From positions 1 through 64,000 of the forward strand of contig LLEY01000183.1 in NCBI GenBank assembly GCA_001414485.1: DNA of 64,000 nucleotides, read 5' to 3'. The stretch's first letter is position 1. Every line of letters begins with the position of its first letter. Below, in pieces: positions 34,297-45,312 of the stretch. The DNA comes from Calycina herbarum (taxonomy: Eukaryota; Ascomycota; Leotiomycetes; Helotiales; Pezizellaceae). The position numbers and the translations under genes were made by a program. The notes below the pieces were generated by a model, which had not been told where the DNA came from, did not search any database, and saw nothing but the letters and a program-made list of their open reading frames with translations.

Positions 34297-35808
34297 TTTT
34301 TTTGGTTGAGCTTTCGATGTGGTGGGTGTTTGTTTGGGTTTGGATTGGGTTGGAAAGTATGAGAGAGTGAGTGATTGAGTTTGTGCTTTTTGGGGGGCTG
34401 GGAAGAGATATATATATCCCATTTGGCACTTGACCGAGCCGAGCCGAGCCTTGATTCCTGCATGTCTTCATGCTGCCTGTCGGAAAATCGGCATATCTGC
34501 ACCTCTTTTTGTGCACCACGATCCTGCTCAGTTAGCCATCATAATTCACGCTACGAGAACAGTACGTACATCTTTCTCCTTGTATCCCCTATTCCCTATC
34601 TCACCCGACCTACAAACTCCTAAAATCCTAAACTCCTAAGCAATCCATCGAAGCGAAAAAAACAGAAACCAAATACCGCACCGCAAGCAGGAAATTCATA
34701 ACGGAATAACAATGTTGATTTCCAATTCCTCAAGTTCTAGTTCTTCCTTCTTCCTTCTCCCTTGCATGTCATACTCATAACCGCTTAAGATCTCCATCCA
34801 ACTTCCAATCATTGTTTCCTATTCCAGTAAATCCGTCATTTTTCGGAGCCGGGGTAGTGGGGTAACTTCGTAAAACCGACGAGTAGGATGTGAGCCTGAG
34901 CGTGATTGGAGACTTCGGTAGGTACCACGACATCTCGTTACGAGCGACGCGAGGCTAGTAGGGGGGTTGAGAGATGTGACTGGCTTAGTAAGGGGTTCGA
35001 ATAGATTGTGGATATGCGGTTAGGCCGATGATCGTGAAAAGCTTGACGAGAATGAGTGAGAAGTGGGTGTGGTTGCACGGAGTGTACACTAAGCTGTGTA
35101 ACGGGTATGAAGAATGGTATGAGGTTTGTAAGTTGGAACGCTAATAGGTGTTGTAAGGCGTTTTGCGGGTGTCATTTGAATGTTGTTCCATCGGCATGCT
35201 ATTCTTTGCAATTTGTGATGATTACTGGTTGATTGTGGTAGATTGGCCCCTCTACGCTGAATGAGGGGTGAGGGGTACTAAGGTTGGAGGATGGAAAGTT
35301 TTGCATTTTGTTTATCTACTTGTTTGATGCTAGTGTTGGGTTTTAACACCTCTATGTAATTGCGCTGGAAATTATGCTACGCCTTCTAAGGGAACATGGT
35401 GGTTTTGGTTGAATACATAATTATAGTTTACCATGCACGCTTCGAAGTGTTTGTGGAAACATACACCACATGAGTGGGTAAGAATTGGGACTTTCGAGGC
35501 TCAAGTACTTGGAGAGCGGTTTGTTGGATAGCATCAAAATTGTCGTAGTACATACATTCGTTTACTTTTGTAGGATGAAAACTACACACTTTACACACTT
35601 TGAAGTGTGGAATGTTGACAAGGTAAGACCAACGAAAATTGGCTCACAAGTTTCAGCTGAGTAAAATATAGTGCAGCTGAATATATCTAATAGAAAGCAT
35701 GGCAAGTGTGAACTCCACGCGAATATTTACCCAAAAACTCTCATCCACGTACGAACAGCCCAAAGGTGGAAGTGGGAAGGGATCACATCTTGATAGTCCA
35801 TTATACAT
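34297..35808. other. 1.5-kb intergenic region
   Basis: Promoter of the DJ-1-type gene and 3' flank of the NLR-like gene. No coding or RNA feature recognised. A short GAGCC-type triplet repeat is at 34434-34452. Confidence 0.5.
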
Positions 35809-38461
35809 TTACTTTCTCACGGATCGTATCTTCATACCATACCTATGCTCAAGTCTATAAGCATCAGCTTCCGTCCACTTAACCGCTTGCTCCTCCAAAA
35901 TCTTCTGGACCTCCCCATGACGTCGTAAAACTGCCCAAAACAAGCAGCTTTCTCCGAGTTTGTTCGCTTTTGCTGGATCTGCGTTGCATTCAAGAAGAAG
36001 CTTAACTGCGGCCGGGTGATTGCGATAGACTGCAACCTGGAGAGCGGTAGAGTCAAATCGGCTTCCTGTGGCATTGATGTCCAGACTGGGATCTGAGCTG
36101 AGCAGCTTGCGAATTAGAGAAGTGTTGCCAAATGAAGCTGCGTAGTATAGTGGCTGGGTACGTATCGCAAGAGCTGTTTTGATGCCTGGTGTGAGGGCTA
36201 GTACCCAAGCTACATAATTACCTCCATTGCGGGTATTGCGTGTATCAAAAAACTGTACGAGGAGGCGCCAGGTTTTATCATCAATATCGTTGTTGCCTGA
36301 TGCTTCGATGTGGAAGGGCCAAAAGTGGGCGGCGTAATGATATAAAGGGTACCGGTTTAAGCGATCCATCAGGTGTTGTTTGTGAAACTGGTCGGTAGCG
36401 AATGAAGGCTGCAAGAGATATACAAGACAGGACTGGGTGATGAGCAGGTTTGTGAGTCGTGGTTCAACGGCAAAGAATGATACTTTCGTGGATTTAATTC
36501 GCCCAGAAAGCAAGTAGTCCTTAACGGAGAGGTGAGCCAGTCTTATTACTTGAGACTCGTCGTAAACGAAATCGTATTCGTCGTATGTAGGTAGAATTTC
36601 TGGTTCATCGGCTGCCGAGAATGTGGCACTCGTGACTAAGGTTGAACATAAAAATAATATATCTCGCGGATCAAGCGGTTTGAGCTCAGGATCATAACAT
36701 GGCCCATCCAGGTCTACGGCAAGTACTTCGGCGGCTTCTTGAATTGTTACTGGCCGAGCTGCGAAACACAACCACTGCAAGATTTTCAAGGCGCTTCCTC
36801 GATGATCCTCGTTGATACGAAGCAATATTTGCTCGTATGTGTCCTCTAGCGTTTTCGGTAGCGTATCAAGATCTCTCTTGAGGTCTTTGATTGTGTGGCA
36901 CTTTCTGAGGCTATCAAGTTGGCATTCGACCCACCGAAACCTTTTCATGTTCGTCAGAATTAGTTTCCCCGCTTTGAGTGTGATACTCACATGCCATTTG
37001 CTCCTTCGTTCAATCTGTTTCGTATTGTTTTCTGGATTCCTGGTGGCCATTTGGCAAGCTTTGTGTCGGTTTTCAGCCTTTCGGCAAGATAGATCGAGAT
37101 ATCCTGGTTTATAGTTGAAGCCTGAAGACAAACCTTCGCAGTGGCGACTTGGGATAGTGATGCATTGATATCAACGAGATCTCTGCTTGTCACAACAATA
37201 TGCAGATTATTCGAGTTCCAACTTTTCATCTCTTGAAGCAGTTGAAGCATCTCATCAAGCTCTTCACACTCATCTAATGCGTCGATAACGATGTAAACAT
37301 TTGGAAAACAGGCGGTCATGATTTCCAACAGAACTTGAGCGAGATCGCTCAAGGGTGGTTGGAAGGAACCGTCTTGAAATTCAATGAACAACTTCTCTAA
37401 GGCGACAGGAGTATGTGGCGTTTGGCCATAAAGCTGGGCAATCAATGAACGAACCAAAAAATCAACCTTGCTTTTCTTGTTGTCATTGAAGTCAAAATAG
37501 AAGTACGCAAGTGCATTTCCTTCAGAGGTTGGGTATCGTCTACGGAGAGTATCGATGATGGTGGAACTTGAGAGTCAAGGATTAGACAGAACTTGTTCGG
37601 GGGATAAACTTTGCTCACCATAGGATTGTCTTTCCAGATCCAGCTTAAATAAATTTAGTCGTTCAATATCCTTCTTTAGAAGGGAAGAAACTGACGAATA
37701 CCATAAATCCACAAGAAAGACATTGGCAATCTGGACCAGAGATTGAATGCTTGTCCTTCAAGAAACCACAACCCCGTTTTGTCTTGGCATTTGCTGCGAG
37801 CTACGTTGTGTCTGGATGAGGAGTTTGTAGCTGATAGCCATTGAAAGATCTTCTCTCGTTGGGTATCTAAGGTCGGCAGTTAGAGAAGAAATCTTTTTGT
37901 TTGATTGACACCTACTTGAAACGCTGGCAGAAAATTGTTCTGTTAAAGACTCAATGCCCTTCTGTATCGTGAGAGCAGTTTTCCTAAGCGCTTCATGAGT
38001 TCGAACCCTCTATGGAGACGAGTAAGGCTAGCGTACCTTTGGTCTGCCGCGAGAGCAAGCTGCAAACTTGACTTTGTTCTATCAATATGTAGCAACGCTT
38101 TTGTCACATCCGTTTCTTTCAGTGGCCAGAATATAGCAGCTCTCACAGCCCTCCACCCTTCTTTCGGCTCTAATTTCTTCTCCAGCGCCTCAAGGCCAAC
38201 CTTACATGTCTCAAGAACACCATCAACTTCTGCAAGTTTCTGTAAATTCGATCGTTCTGAGGGGTTGTTGTCTGGCTCGTCATCGAGAAGCACAAATAAG
38301 GACTCGATGACACCGCGAAGGCCATTTAATTCGTTGATAATGCGACTGGCATCTTTTGCTGAACTTTTGACACGACTGCGATAGTCATAGCAGGTATTGA
38401 TAATGATCCCACTAATTTGGAGGATGGCAATAGCACTTGCTGTAACGCTCAGGGGATCCAT
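35809..38461 (-). CDS. NACHT-ankyrin STAND protein (fungal NLR-like)
   Basis: Six exons on the minus strand (38461-38037, 37983-37916, 37866-37696, 37643-37619, 37566-36991, 36940-35809) give 798 residues. The N-terminal ~160 residues (MDPLSVTASAIAILQ onward) are the helical domain found at the front of many fungal STAND proteins (Helo-like type). The NACHT NTPase follows, with Walker A GIPGSGKT at 220-227 and Walker B VYIVIDALDEC near 320-330. After a winged-helix-like region come ankyrin-type repeats near the C terminus (TQPLYYAASFGNTSLIRKLL, STALQVAVYRNHPAAVKLLL). Fungal NLR-like proteins sense non-self or stress and can trigger regulated cell death. Exon 4 is only 25 nt. The third donor (GTCAGT) is non-consensus but yields the exact P-loop; the stronger GTATTC six bases earlier would delete two residues of it. 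Confidence 0.88.
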
Positions 38462-39141
38462 TCCATCGACTTCAGAGATTGACACGAGTGGTGTGCTTGG
38501 TCAAATGGGATACAGCTTGGGATAAAAGTGTGCTGGCGCTTCAACTGTACACACGGCAGCCTGATGCAAGACTGCCTAGGTAAGTATGCTGTACTGTCCA
38601 CTCCGAGATAGCGTTGACTTTCGAGGACAGAAGCCCGACAGAACAAGATTGAATGTCTCGAGCTCAAGGCACACTCTCAAACTGACAGCTCTGCTCGCTT
38701 GGGGAGAGGAGGTTTGGCAAGTTTCGGCTCGGAACAACCCCCTTCCGTGTACTACCGTAAGCCGCCCCTGCAGACAAGCTCAAACGCCAAATGTGTCTGA
38801 GAGCTTCCAACCAACCACCTCGATTGTCTTTTCAATCAACTTCCCATTTTCTGTCTTTCTATAATTCCTCAAAAATTAGTGCGGGCTGTAATGTTTATAA
38901 AGGTAAGTGAACCCAGAAAGAGAATGAAGTTCCAACGATTCTAATCTCGGAACACCAGATTCCGGCCGATCTCCAGGTTCACTAAGGCCCGTCACGTTTT
39001 TATCAATAGTGAAGCTTCAGGAGACCAATAACTCACTCCGCTGAGCACTCTCCAGTTCTCCAATCCACCAGACCTTCCACATCACAATACCCCCCATTCC
39101 ATCCACTTTCTTGTTCTGGCAATTCCATACAATTCTTCATC
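38462..39141. promoter_or_regulatory. Bidirectional promoter interval
   Basis: 680 bases between the divergent NLR-like gene and the P450 gene; contains copy A of the 44-bp element. Confidence 0.5.
38721..38764 (-). repeat. 44-bp dispersed element, copy A
   Basis: On the minus strand this begins CGGCTTACGG and ends CCGAGCCGAAAC. It matches 45158-45201 (plus strand) at 40 of 44 positions. It lies about 260 bases upstream of the NLR-like start, in a divergent promoter. Ends carry short inverted CGGCT/AGCCG. Confidence 0.8.
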
Positions 39142-40999
39142 ATGAACGCCACTTCTTCAGCCCAGACAACCCCTGCTAGCTCTCTCCTTGGATCTATTCC
39201 AATATTTTGGACTTTCGTAATCGCAGTTCCGGCTTTCGCATTATGGTGGTGGACAGACATCAGATGGAGAGTAGCTCAGGGTGAACCACCGTTGGTAGCA
39301 CACAACATTCCATGGCTGGGCCATGGTTTGAGTTTTATGAACGATATCAACGGTTTCACAGAATGGGTCAAGTAAGTGATGCTAAGAGGGCACAAGGGAA
39401 GTATCAAATTCTGATGAAATACAGATCCATTCATCCCTCATCCCCGGCAGCGACCGTTCACATCGCTGGCCAACGTCTCTATCTCATATTTGACACCAAG
39501 CTTGCCTCTCAAATATATCGCCGTTCACAGACATTCATTTTCGATCCATTCATGCTCCAAGCCTCCAGAATCCTGGGAGCCAACAAGAAAGATATGAAAA
39601 TTCTGTCCACGGGTGCTCAAACACTCATACCAACCCCGAAAGACCAAGATAACGGCCAAAGAGTTATCCACGATTTACATAAAATGACACCTCAGCATCT
39701 TACAGGAGCATCCCTTGATAGACTGACAAATATGTTCATCGATGTCATTTGCAAGGACATCGATAAAGAATTTCCAGAAGATAAAGAGTCGAGCTATGAA
39801 TGGCAGACTTTGGACTTGTGTGAGTTTGTGAAGAAGACTTGGTGTCATGCTTCTATTACCGCCTTGTTCGGAACTCATATTTATGAGATTTGGCCGGAGA
39901 TCGATGCTTGGCTTTGGAAATTCGATAAGCACTTCCAGAGTCTATTTACGGAGATGCCGAGGTTTGTTATTCCCAAAGCATTTGCCCTCTTGGACGAAGG
40001 GCAAGAAATGTGTGAGAAGTGGGAGTCTGACGCCATAAAAGCTGGCGAAAAGGGGAAGATGGATGATGATCCTGACTGGGATGAGTATTGGGGATTGCGA
40101 TTTGTGAGATTGAGAAATGAATTGTTGAGAAAAGAAGGATTGAGTGCGAAGTTTCGTGCGGGAAATCAATGTGTATTTCTCTGGGGGGTAAGCCACGCCA
40201 TTTCTCTCTCACAAAATATGGTTGTGTGCTAACAAAGTTCTAGCTCAACGCAAATGCAATTCCCATTGCTATGCAAACCATCATTCGCATGGTTTTATCC
40301 CCACCATTACTAGCATCCCTCGTGACCGAAGTTTCAGCTTCTCGAACAGAAGGAAATTCATTCGACCTCAAAACTGTTACAACAGCCCCTCTCTTCAAAT
40401 CTGTCTACTTGGAATCTCTTCGCTGGGCAACTGCATCACCCTCACCCAGGGTGGTCCGTCAAGATTGCGAAGTCGGGCCCTACCTTTTGAGAAAAGGCAA
40501 CATGGCAATTGTTCACTCCAGAACCCTTCAAATGGACGAAGAAACCTGGTGTATCCCCAACAAACCCGAATCTCACCCCTCAAACTTCTGGCCTGAAAGA
40601 TTCCTCGACGGCGATGCCCAATCCGAGCAAATGAGGATCGACGAAAACAATGAAGCGGAAACGAATTGGTCGGAAGATATCAAAGTCAAACATCCAGTCG
40701 CAAAACCATTAGCGAGGAAGATGGCGGAACCAGTTAGTGGACCAAAGAGTAAGGCTATACAACAACGGATGTTAGCCTTGAGACCTTTTGGTGGAGGAAC
40801 TACACTTTGTCCTGGTAGACATTTTGCTACGAATGAGATTATGGGTGGTTTAGCGGCTTTGATGTTGAGATTGGAGATGGAAGTTGATCGAGAGGCTTTG
40901 GAGAAGAATGGAACACCGGTGCCAGATATGAGTAAACAGGGTGGATTGTTTCCGGATAGGGGGTTGATGTGTAGAGTTCGAAGACGGAGGGGTGTATAA
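39142..40999 (+). CDS. Cytochrome P450 (CYP7/prostacyclin synthase-like class)
   Basis: Three exons (39142-39371, 39425-40187, 40244-40999) give 582 residues. An N-terminal hydrophobic anchor (about 14-36) precedes a PLVAHNIPWLGHGLSF hinge. The K-helix ExxR is present (ESLRW), and the haem-binding loop reads FGGGTTLCPGRHFA with the ligand Cys near residue 520, an arrangement with FGGG and no Arg before Cys as in the CYP7/CYP8-like group. Fungal relatives are often annotated as 25-hydroxycholesterol 7-alpha-hydroxylase-like. It would hydroxylate a lipophilic substrate at the endoplasmic reticulum using a P450 reductase. Both introns are GT..AG and needed to keep the frame. Confidence 0.9.
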
Positions 41000-41360
41000 C
41001 TCGATTGGGTTATCCTTAGGTGTTAGTGTTAGCATGTAACCGGATAACCCTATTACTTTTGAGTGTTCCCGGAATGTAGCCTTTTATGAGAAATGTGATT
41101 TTACTCTTTTGGCTGACCTACTAACTCAGTCTCAATTCTGAGGACGGCTGGCTTTACCCCGCCATAGGCGGTGAGCACTTTTCTGCCACATTTGCCCCCG
41201 CTCAACTACGCCCTTGAGACAACATGAAAACACGTCAATTAACAAACGTTTTCTTGAAATCTCAGTCAAATTTCCGATCCTAGAATTTATAAAAACTCTC
41301 ATCCTTCACGTTTTCGATTGCAATTCCACCCACATCCCATCTCAAAACACCCTCATCATA
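41000..41360. other. Intergenic region
   Basis: 3' flank of the P450 and promoter of the acetyltransferase gene; nothing further seen. Confidence 0.5.
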
Positions 41361-42193
41361 ATGTCCTTCCCAGAAGGAACAACGATCAGACAAGCATATG
41401 TCGAAGGTAAATACCACCACCCTCTCATTCTCATCTCTCAATTCATCACTTAAAACCAACCCCTTTCCCAACTTCCTCTCAACTAAACTCCTGGATCTCA
41501 AATCTCAAAACCAAAATACTAACAACCCCCAGACATCCCAACAATCCTAACCCTCATCGTGGACTTAGCCGCCTACGAAAAAGAGCCCGCCTCAACCGTA
41601 GAAGCCACACCGGAAAAACTATTGAAAACAATTGCTTTTGCTCCTTCACCGTCTTCCCCATCCAACCCATCAATTTCTGAAATCACACCCCAAAGACCAG
41701 CACGCTGTCTCCTACTCTTTCCAACAAAAGAAGAGGCCAAAGCGGGAGGTAAAGCAGCAGGTTTAGCCTTGTACTATTATACATATTCGACCTGGCGAGC
41801 ATTACCTGGTATCCATCTCGAGGATTTGTATGTGGCGCCTGAGTGGAGGGGCAAGGGATTTGGGAGAGCTTTGTTGGCGGAGTTGGCTAAGGAGGTTATT
41901 GAGATGGGGGGTGCGAGGTGTATGTTTGTCCCTTCTTTCCCCTGCGTCTTGGTGTTGAGGTCGATTGGTGGTTTTGAGAATAGGAGAAGGATCATGAGAT
42001 GGCGAAAGAAAGAATGAGAAACTGACTAATATGCCAAATAGTGGAATGGGATGTCCTAAAATGGAATAAACCAAGTATCAAATTCTACGAGGGGGAGAGT
42101 GTTGGAGCTGAGAGAATGGAGGGGTGGGTTGGTATGAGAGTTGATGGAGAGAAATTAGCTGTATTGGCTGGGAAGGGGATCAGTAAAAAGTGA
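41361..42193 (+). CDS. GNAT acetyltransferase, spermidine/spermine acetyltransferase-like
   Basis: Three exons (41361-41406, 41533-41919, 42042-42193) give 194 residues. The GNAT fold is clear: start IRQAYVEDIPTILTLI, then AALALYYYTYSTWR-like strands, the acetyl-CoA-binding motif A LEDLYVAPEWRGKGFGRAL (RxxGxG/A as RGKGFG), and motif B restored by the last splice, LEWDVLKWNKPSIKFYE. The layout matches diamine/thialysine N-acetyltransferases of the SSAT type, which acetylate polyamines or lysine analogues in the cytosol. The second donor (GTATGT, split Leu codon) is important: without it the frame runs into an unrelated tail ending at 42017. Confidence 0.9.
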
Positions 42194-42362
42194 AAGGAAG
42201 AAGTAGATGGGAAGAGACAAGACAATAGAGGAGCTATTGTTTGATTTGTGGATTGTGTTTGAAACTCTTTTGGTACATGTATATACAAAATTAGAACTGC
42301 ATGAATTAGAAATACATAGGAGGGGTATCTTTCTTCATCTTTCTTGACTCCTTTTGGGCGCC

Positions 42363-43871
42363 CTAAGTTTTTTTGTTTGCTCCCAACTCTTTTCTGGTTG
42401 GGAGGGTCCTCATGATCCCTCTTCCACCTTTTTTCCCAAGAAGCTCTTTCTGCCTACTAGCAAGCCGGGCCATCGCTTCCTTTGAAACGCCCGTCGTCTC
42501 TTCTGCTAATTTCTTTCTCACAAGCTCCGAAGGTGTTTCTGGTGGATCTTCCAAAGATGGAGGTTCTGGTTTCCAGTAGGAAGATTCCGGATCCCAATTC
42601 ATGATTTGCTTCTCCTTTCGTATAATTCCTGACTCGTCTACCGCTGACGATATTTTTCCATCACCATCTTTCGATCCCTCTGAGGCTGAGCTTTCAGCTT
42701 CTTGGGCAGTTGAAGAGGGCGTAGGCTCAGCCTTTTGCTTTGAATTCTTGATTTGATTTTTCCTTTGTGGTTTTTTTGATATGTGGTTTTCCTTTGCCTT
42801 TCCATCTAGGCCTTCGAACAACTCCAGTTGGTTTCCAGATAGAATTGCAACAGGATCTTCCAATATCTGTGATGATGCATCACCCCATTCAACAACCCAT
42901 TCCTTTGTATCAAGATCCTTATACATCTTCGGTGTGATAGCCCAGATCCGCGCATATATCCTTCGCATCGTTCGTTGAAAGTTGTATGCGGTTTTCAGAG
43001 TTTTCTTGCCGATTTGGATTTCCTTGTTTTTTGGAGCGACAAACACCTGCTTATGATCTGCCCTCCATTCTAATGTTCCTACCTCCCTCGCCGGGTTTCG
43101 CAGATTGTTGACTACTAATTCGTAATCGACTACCGCAAGCTTTTCGGGATCTTCCGGTGCTTTGCGGGGGAGAATGAAATTCCACATGGGAGTTACCCCC
43201 GTCGCGAGACCTCGTAGGCGATCCCATTCGTGATGGGGGACTGGCGGGTGTATCTTGTCCAAAGCTTGCGCCCACCATTCTTTTCGTAGATTGGCCTGCC
43301 GCTTCAGCGGCATCGGACGCCCCCATATATTCAATGGAGGTATTTTCGGTTTTAATTCCTTGAATGAGTCCTGGCCTCTCTGGATTTCGGATGGCAGTGT
43401 CAACTGGCTCTTGAGGAAAGCATCGAATCTCTTGGTCGGGTTGACTTCCGCGGCTTGCGATGAGACCGTAACCCCCGTTATCATTTGGCTCAACGCAATG
43501 TTATCCTGCGGCAGATCCTCTTCTTCCGGTTCTAACAAGTCCTTGATCAAAACCCTTCGTCGAGGCCCTTCTCTCCCATATGCCTGGCTCAAAATCTTCA
43601 CCACATCCTCGACGACTCCGTGATTCGCGCGCTGGATGCGACGAGTTTCCCCCAGGGCTTTCCTTATTCGGGCTCTGAACCTCTTGTCAGATTTTTCTAC
43701 TACTGATATGCCTGCCTTGCTGCGAAATCGTTTCCGAGCTGTTGCGTGGAGGAAGACTCGAACGGCTGGGTCGGGTTGGTAGGTAATGGCTCGCAGGAGA
43801 CTTCGATATGCTGCCAACGTTTCCTGCCGTCGTGTGCATGGTAAAATTTGTGGTACAGCAAGAACCGTCAT
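42363..43871 (-). CDS. LYR-motif (Cup1-type) mitochondrial protein
   Basis: Intronless 502-residue protein. The N terminus (about 8-60) resembles the LYR motif-containing Cup1-like domain of fungal proteins: RQETLAAYRSLLRAITY followed by a second Arg-rich helix. LYR proteins usually work in mitochondria on Fe-S cluster transfer or respiratory complex assembly, with the acyl carrier protein as partner. The central part (about 170-330) is conserved-looking, Trp-rich and basic (NIWGRPMPLKRQANLRKEWW, TAYNFQRTMRRIYARIW), and the C-terminal third is a charged, disordered tail. Mitochondrial location is inferred from family and from the basic character. Confidence 0.75.
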   Translation of the reverse strand: MTVLAVPQILPCTRRQETLAAYRSLLRAITYQPDPAVRVFLHATARKRFRSKAGISVVEKSDKRFRARIRKALGETRRIQRANHGVVEDVVKILSQAYGREGPRRRVLIKDLLEPEEEDLPQDNIALSQMITGVTVSSQAAEVNPTKRFDAFLKSQLTLPSEIQRGQDSFKELKPKIPPLNIWGRPMPLKRQANLRKEWWAQALDKIHPPVPHHEWDRLRGLATGVTPMWNFILPRKAPEDPEKLAVVDYELVVNNLRNPAREVGTLEWRADHKQVFVAPKNKEIQIGKKTLKTAYNFQRTMRRIYARIWAITPKMYKDLDTKEWVVEWGDASSQILEDPVAILSGNQLELFEGLDGKAKENHISKKPQRKNQIKNSKQKAEPTPSSTAQEAESSASEGSKDGDGKISSAVDESGIIRKEKQIMNWDPESSYWKPEPPSLEDPPETPSELVRKKLAEETTGVSKEAMARLASRQKELLGKKGGRGIMRTLPTRKELGANKKT

Positions 43872-44227
43872 TTCGGTCGCTCAAACCGTGGTTTGCGTTG
43901 CCCTCATCTGCGAGGCTATTGTATGTGGTTCTTGATGTGGTCCAGTTTCCAAAGTTGCCATCATTTTTGGAGGCTCTTCGTACACTGAATTACAGGGCCC
44001 CTGCGGGCGCACGGCGACACGCTCACCGAGCTCGGCTTGTGAGAGCTTAAATAGGAGCTAGAGGGGAAGTCCCAAAACAAGTATTTGATCTACCTTCATT
44101 ATCACTTGAATATATGAACTGAATTTCTATGAATGGCCCTAGTAGTTATCTATCTCCACATTTCATCTTCCTTTTCAGCACTTGATTAGGATGAGCTCTT
44201 CTTCAGCACCACAGCCACCTAGACCCT
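43872..44227. other. Intergenic region
   Basis: 356 bases: promoter of the LYR-type gene and 3' flank of BMT2. Nothing further seen. Confidence 0.5.
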
Positions 44228-45103
44228 TCACTTCAAAACAATAGAGAAATTGTTTCTGTCCTTCCCTGACCGGAGCTCTTCCTTCTTGAATCCAAACGAT
44301 TTCTTCTCCATACCAATAGAAGATCCCAATCTCCAAAGATAATAGACCAGCTTATTCGAAAGCTTCTTCTTGACTTTAACAAATCCCAACGCCTCCATGA
44401 TGGCTTCCAGCTTTCTCTCGTCCATGTATCTTGAGTTGGTAACACATGGCGCCGGAAGGACCAGAAAGAGACTTGGAAGAAATTCTTGAAGAGTGTCTGA
44501 GTCGGGTTTTGACTTCAGAAATTGAAGAACTCGAAGTAGCATTGCTCCTTTGCCAGCAGGGTCCGGAACATAGTTGAGAACGAGCGAAAGACTGATAACA
44601 TCAAAGCATTCCTCTTGGCCAGACGGAAGTGGTCGTTCCATGAAATCCTGTTGCTTGATGCCTTCTGCCTGACTATTCAAATCGATTCTCTCAATGTCGA
44701 AGAGTCGACTTTTTGAACATGCATTCGTAGTACTCAGAGCTCCAACTTCCAATAACCGAGCCGGAGAAGCAGCTGTGACATGCTCTTTCAACACGGGCAC
44801 AACAGGAGCCAACCAATCCATGAGAATCCTTGAACTATCTCCTCCTCTATCATTGCTCTGACCTTGAAGGCTGGCCTTTTGATAAGTTTTTAGTCCCCCA
44901 TTTGAATCGATTTCCTGTGCAATTGATGCAGCTTTTGCATCATCGCCGTCAGCTATGGCTTTTGCTTTTTGCTTTTCAAGCGTATGATGAGCTCGGATAA
45001 GTGTTCTCGTTGCTTTGCTGGATATTGATCGTGTTGGTTTCACCGTCGGAGGACGACCGGCGGAAAGAGACTTGAGTTTAGTGGACTTCTTCTTGGGCGC
45101 CAT
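44228..45103 (-). CDS. BMT2: 25S rRNA adenine-N(1) methyltransferase
   Basis: Intronless 291-residue protein; the ATG at 45103 (MAPKKKSTKLKSL) is chosen because the open frame upstream is not protein-like. The Bmt2 family pattern is clear: a basic nucleolar-type N terminus, the S-adenosylmethionine-binding strand RLLEVGALSTTNAC, an acidic partner region FDIERIDLNSQ, and FDVISLSLVLNYVPDPAGKG, ending LVLPAPCVTNSRYMDERKLE. Yeast Bmt2 makes m1A at position 2142 of 25S rRNA in the nucleolus. The gene is divergent from ribosomal protein uL23 with only 209 bases between start codons, which suggests shared control with ribosome production. Confidence 0.92.
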   Translation of the reverse strand: MAPKKKSTKLKSLSAGRPPTVKPTRSISSKATRTLIRAHHTLEKQKAKAIADGDDAKAASIAQEIDSNGGLKTYQKASLQGQSNDRGGDSSRILMDWLAPVVPVLKEHVTAASPARLLEVGALSTTNACSKSRLFDIERIDLNSQAEGIKQQDFMERPLPSGQEECFDVISLSLVLNYVPDPAGKGAMLLRVLQFLKSKPDSDTLQEFLPSLFLVLPAPCVTNSRYMDERKLEAIMEALGFVKVKKKLSNKLVYYLWRLGSSIGMEKKSFGFKKEELRSGKDRNNFSIVLK

Positions 45104-45157
45104 TTGTAAATAAAAGTCTCCTAGAAAATTTGATAGAAGAGCGCTGGCGGGGTGGCA

Positions 45158-45201
45158 CGGCTTACGGTAGTACATGGCACGGGGTTATTCCGAGCCGAAA
45201 C
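45158..45201 (+). repeat. 44-bp dispersed element, copy B
   Basis: Matches the reverse complement of 38721-38764 with four mismatches. It occupies the middle of the 209-bp BMT2/uL23 divergent promoter, just before a CACGTG at 45206-45211. Confidence 0.8.
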
Positions 45202-45312
45202 CTTCCACGTGACTAGAACTCTACCGCACAATGGAATAATTTTGCCATCGCAACCTGAACTTTTTCCACGACAATCGATCAACGCCAAACGACACGACAA
45301 ACCACTTTCAAA

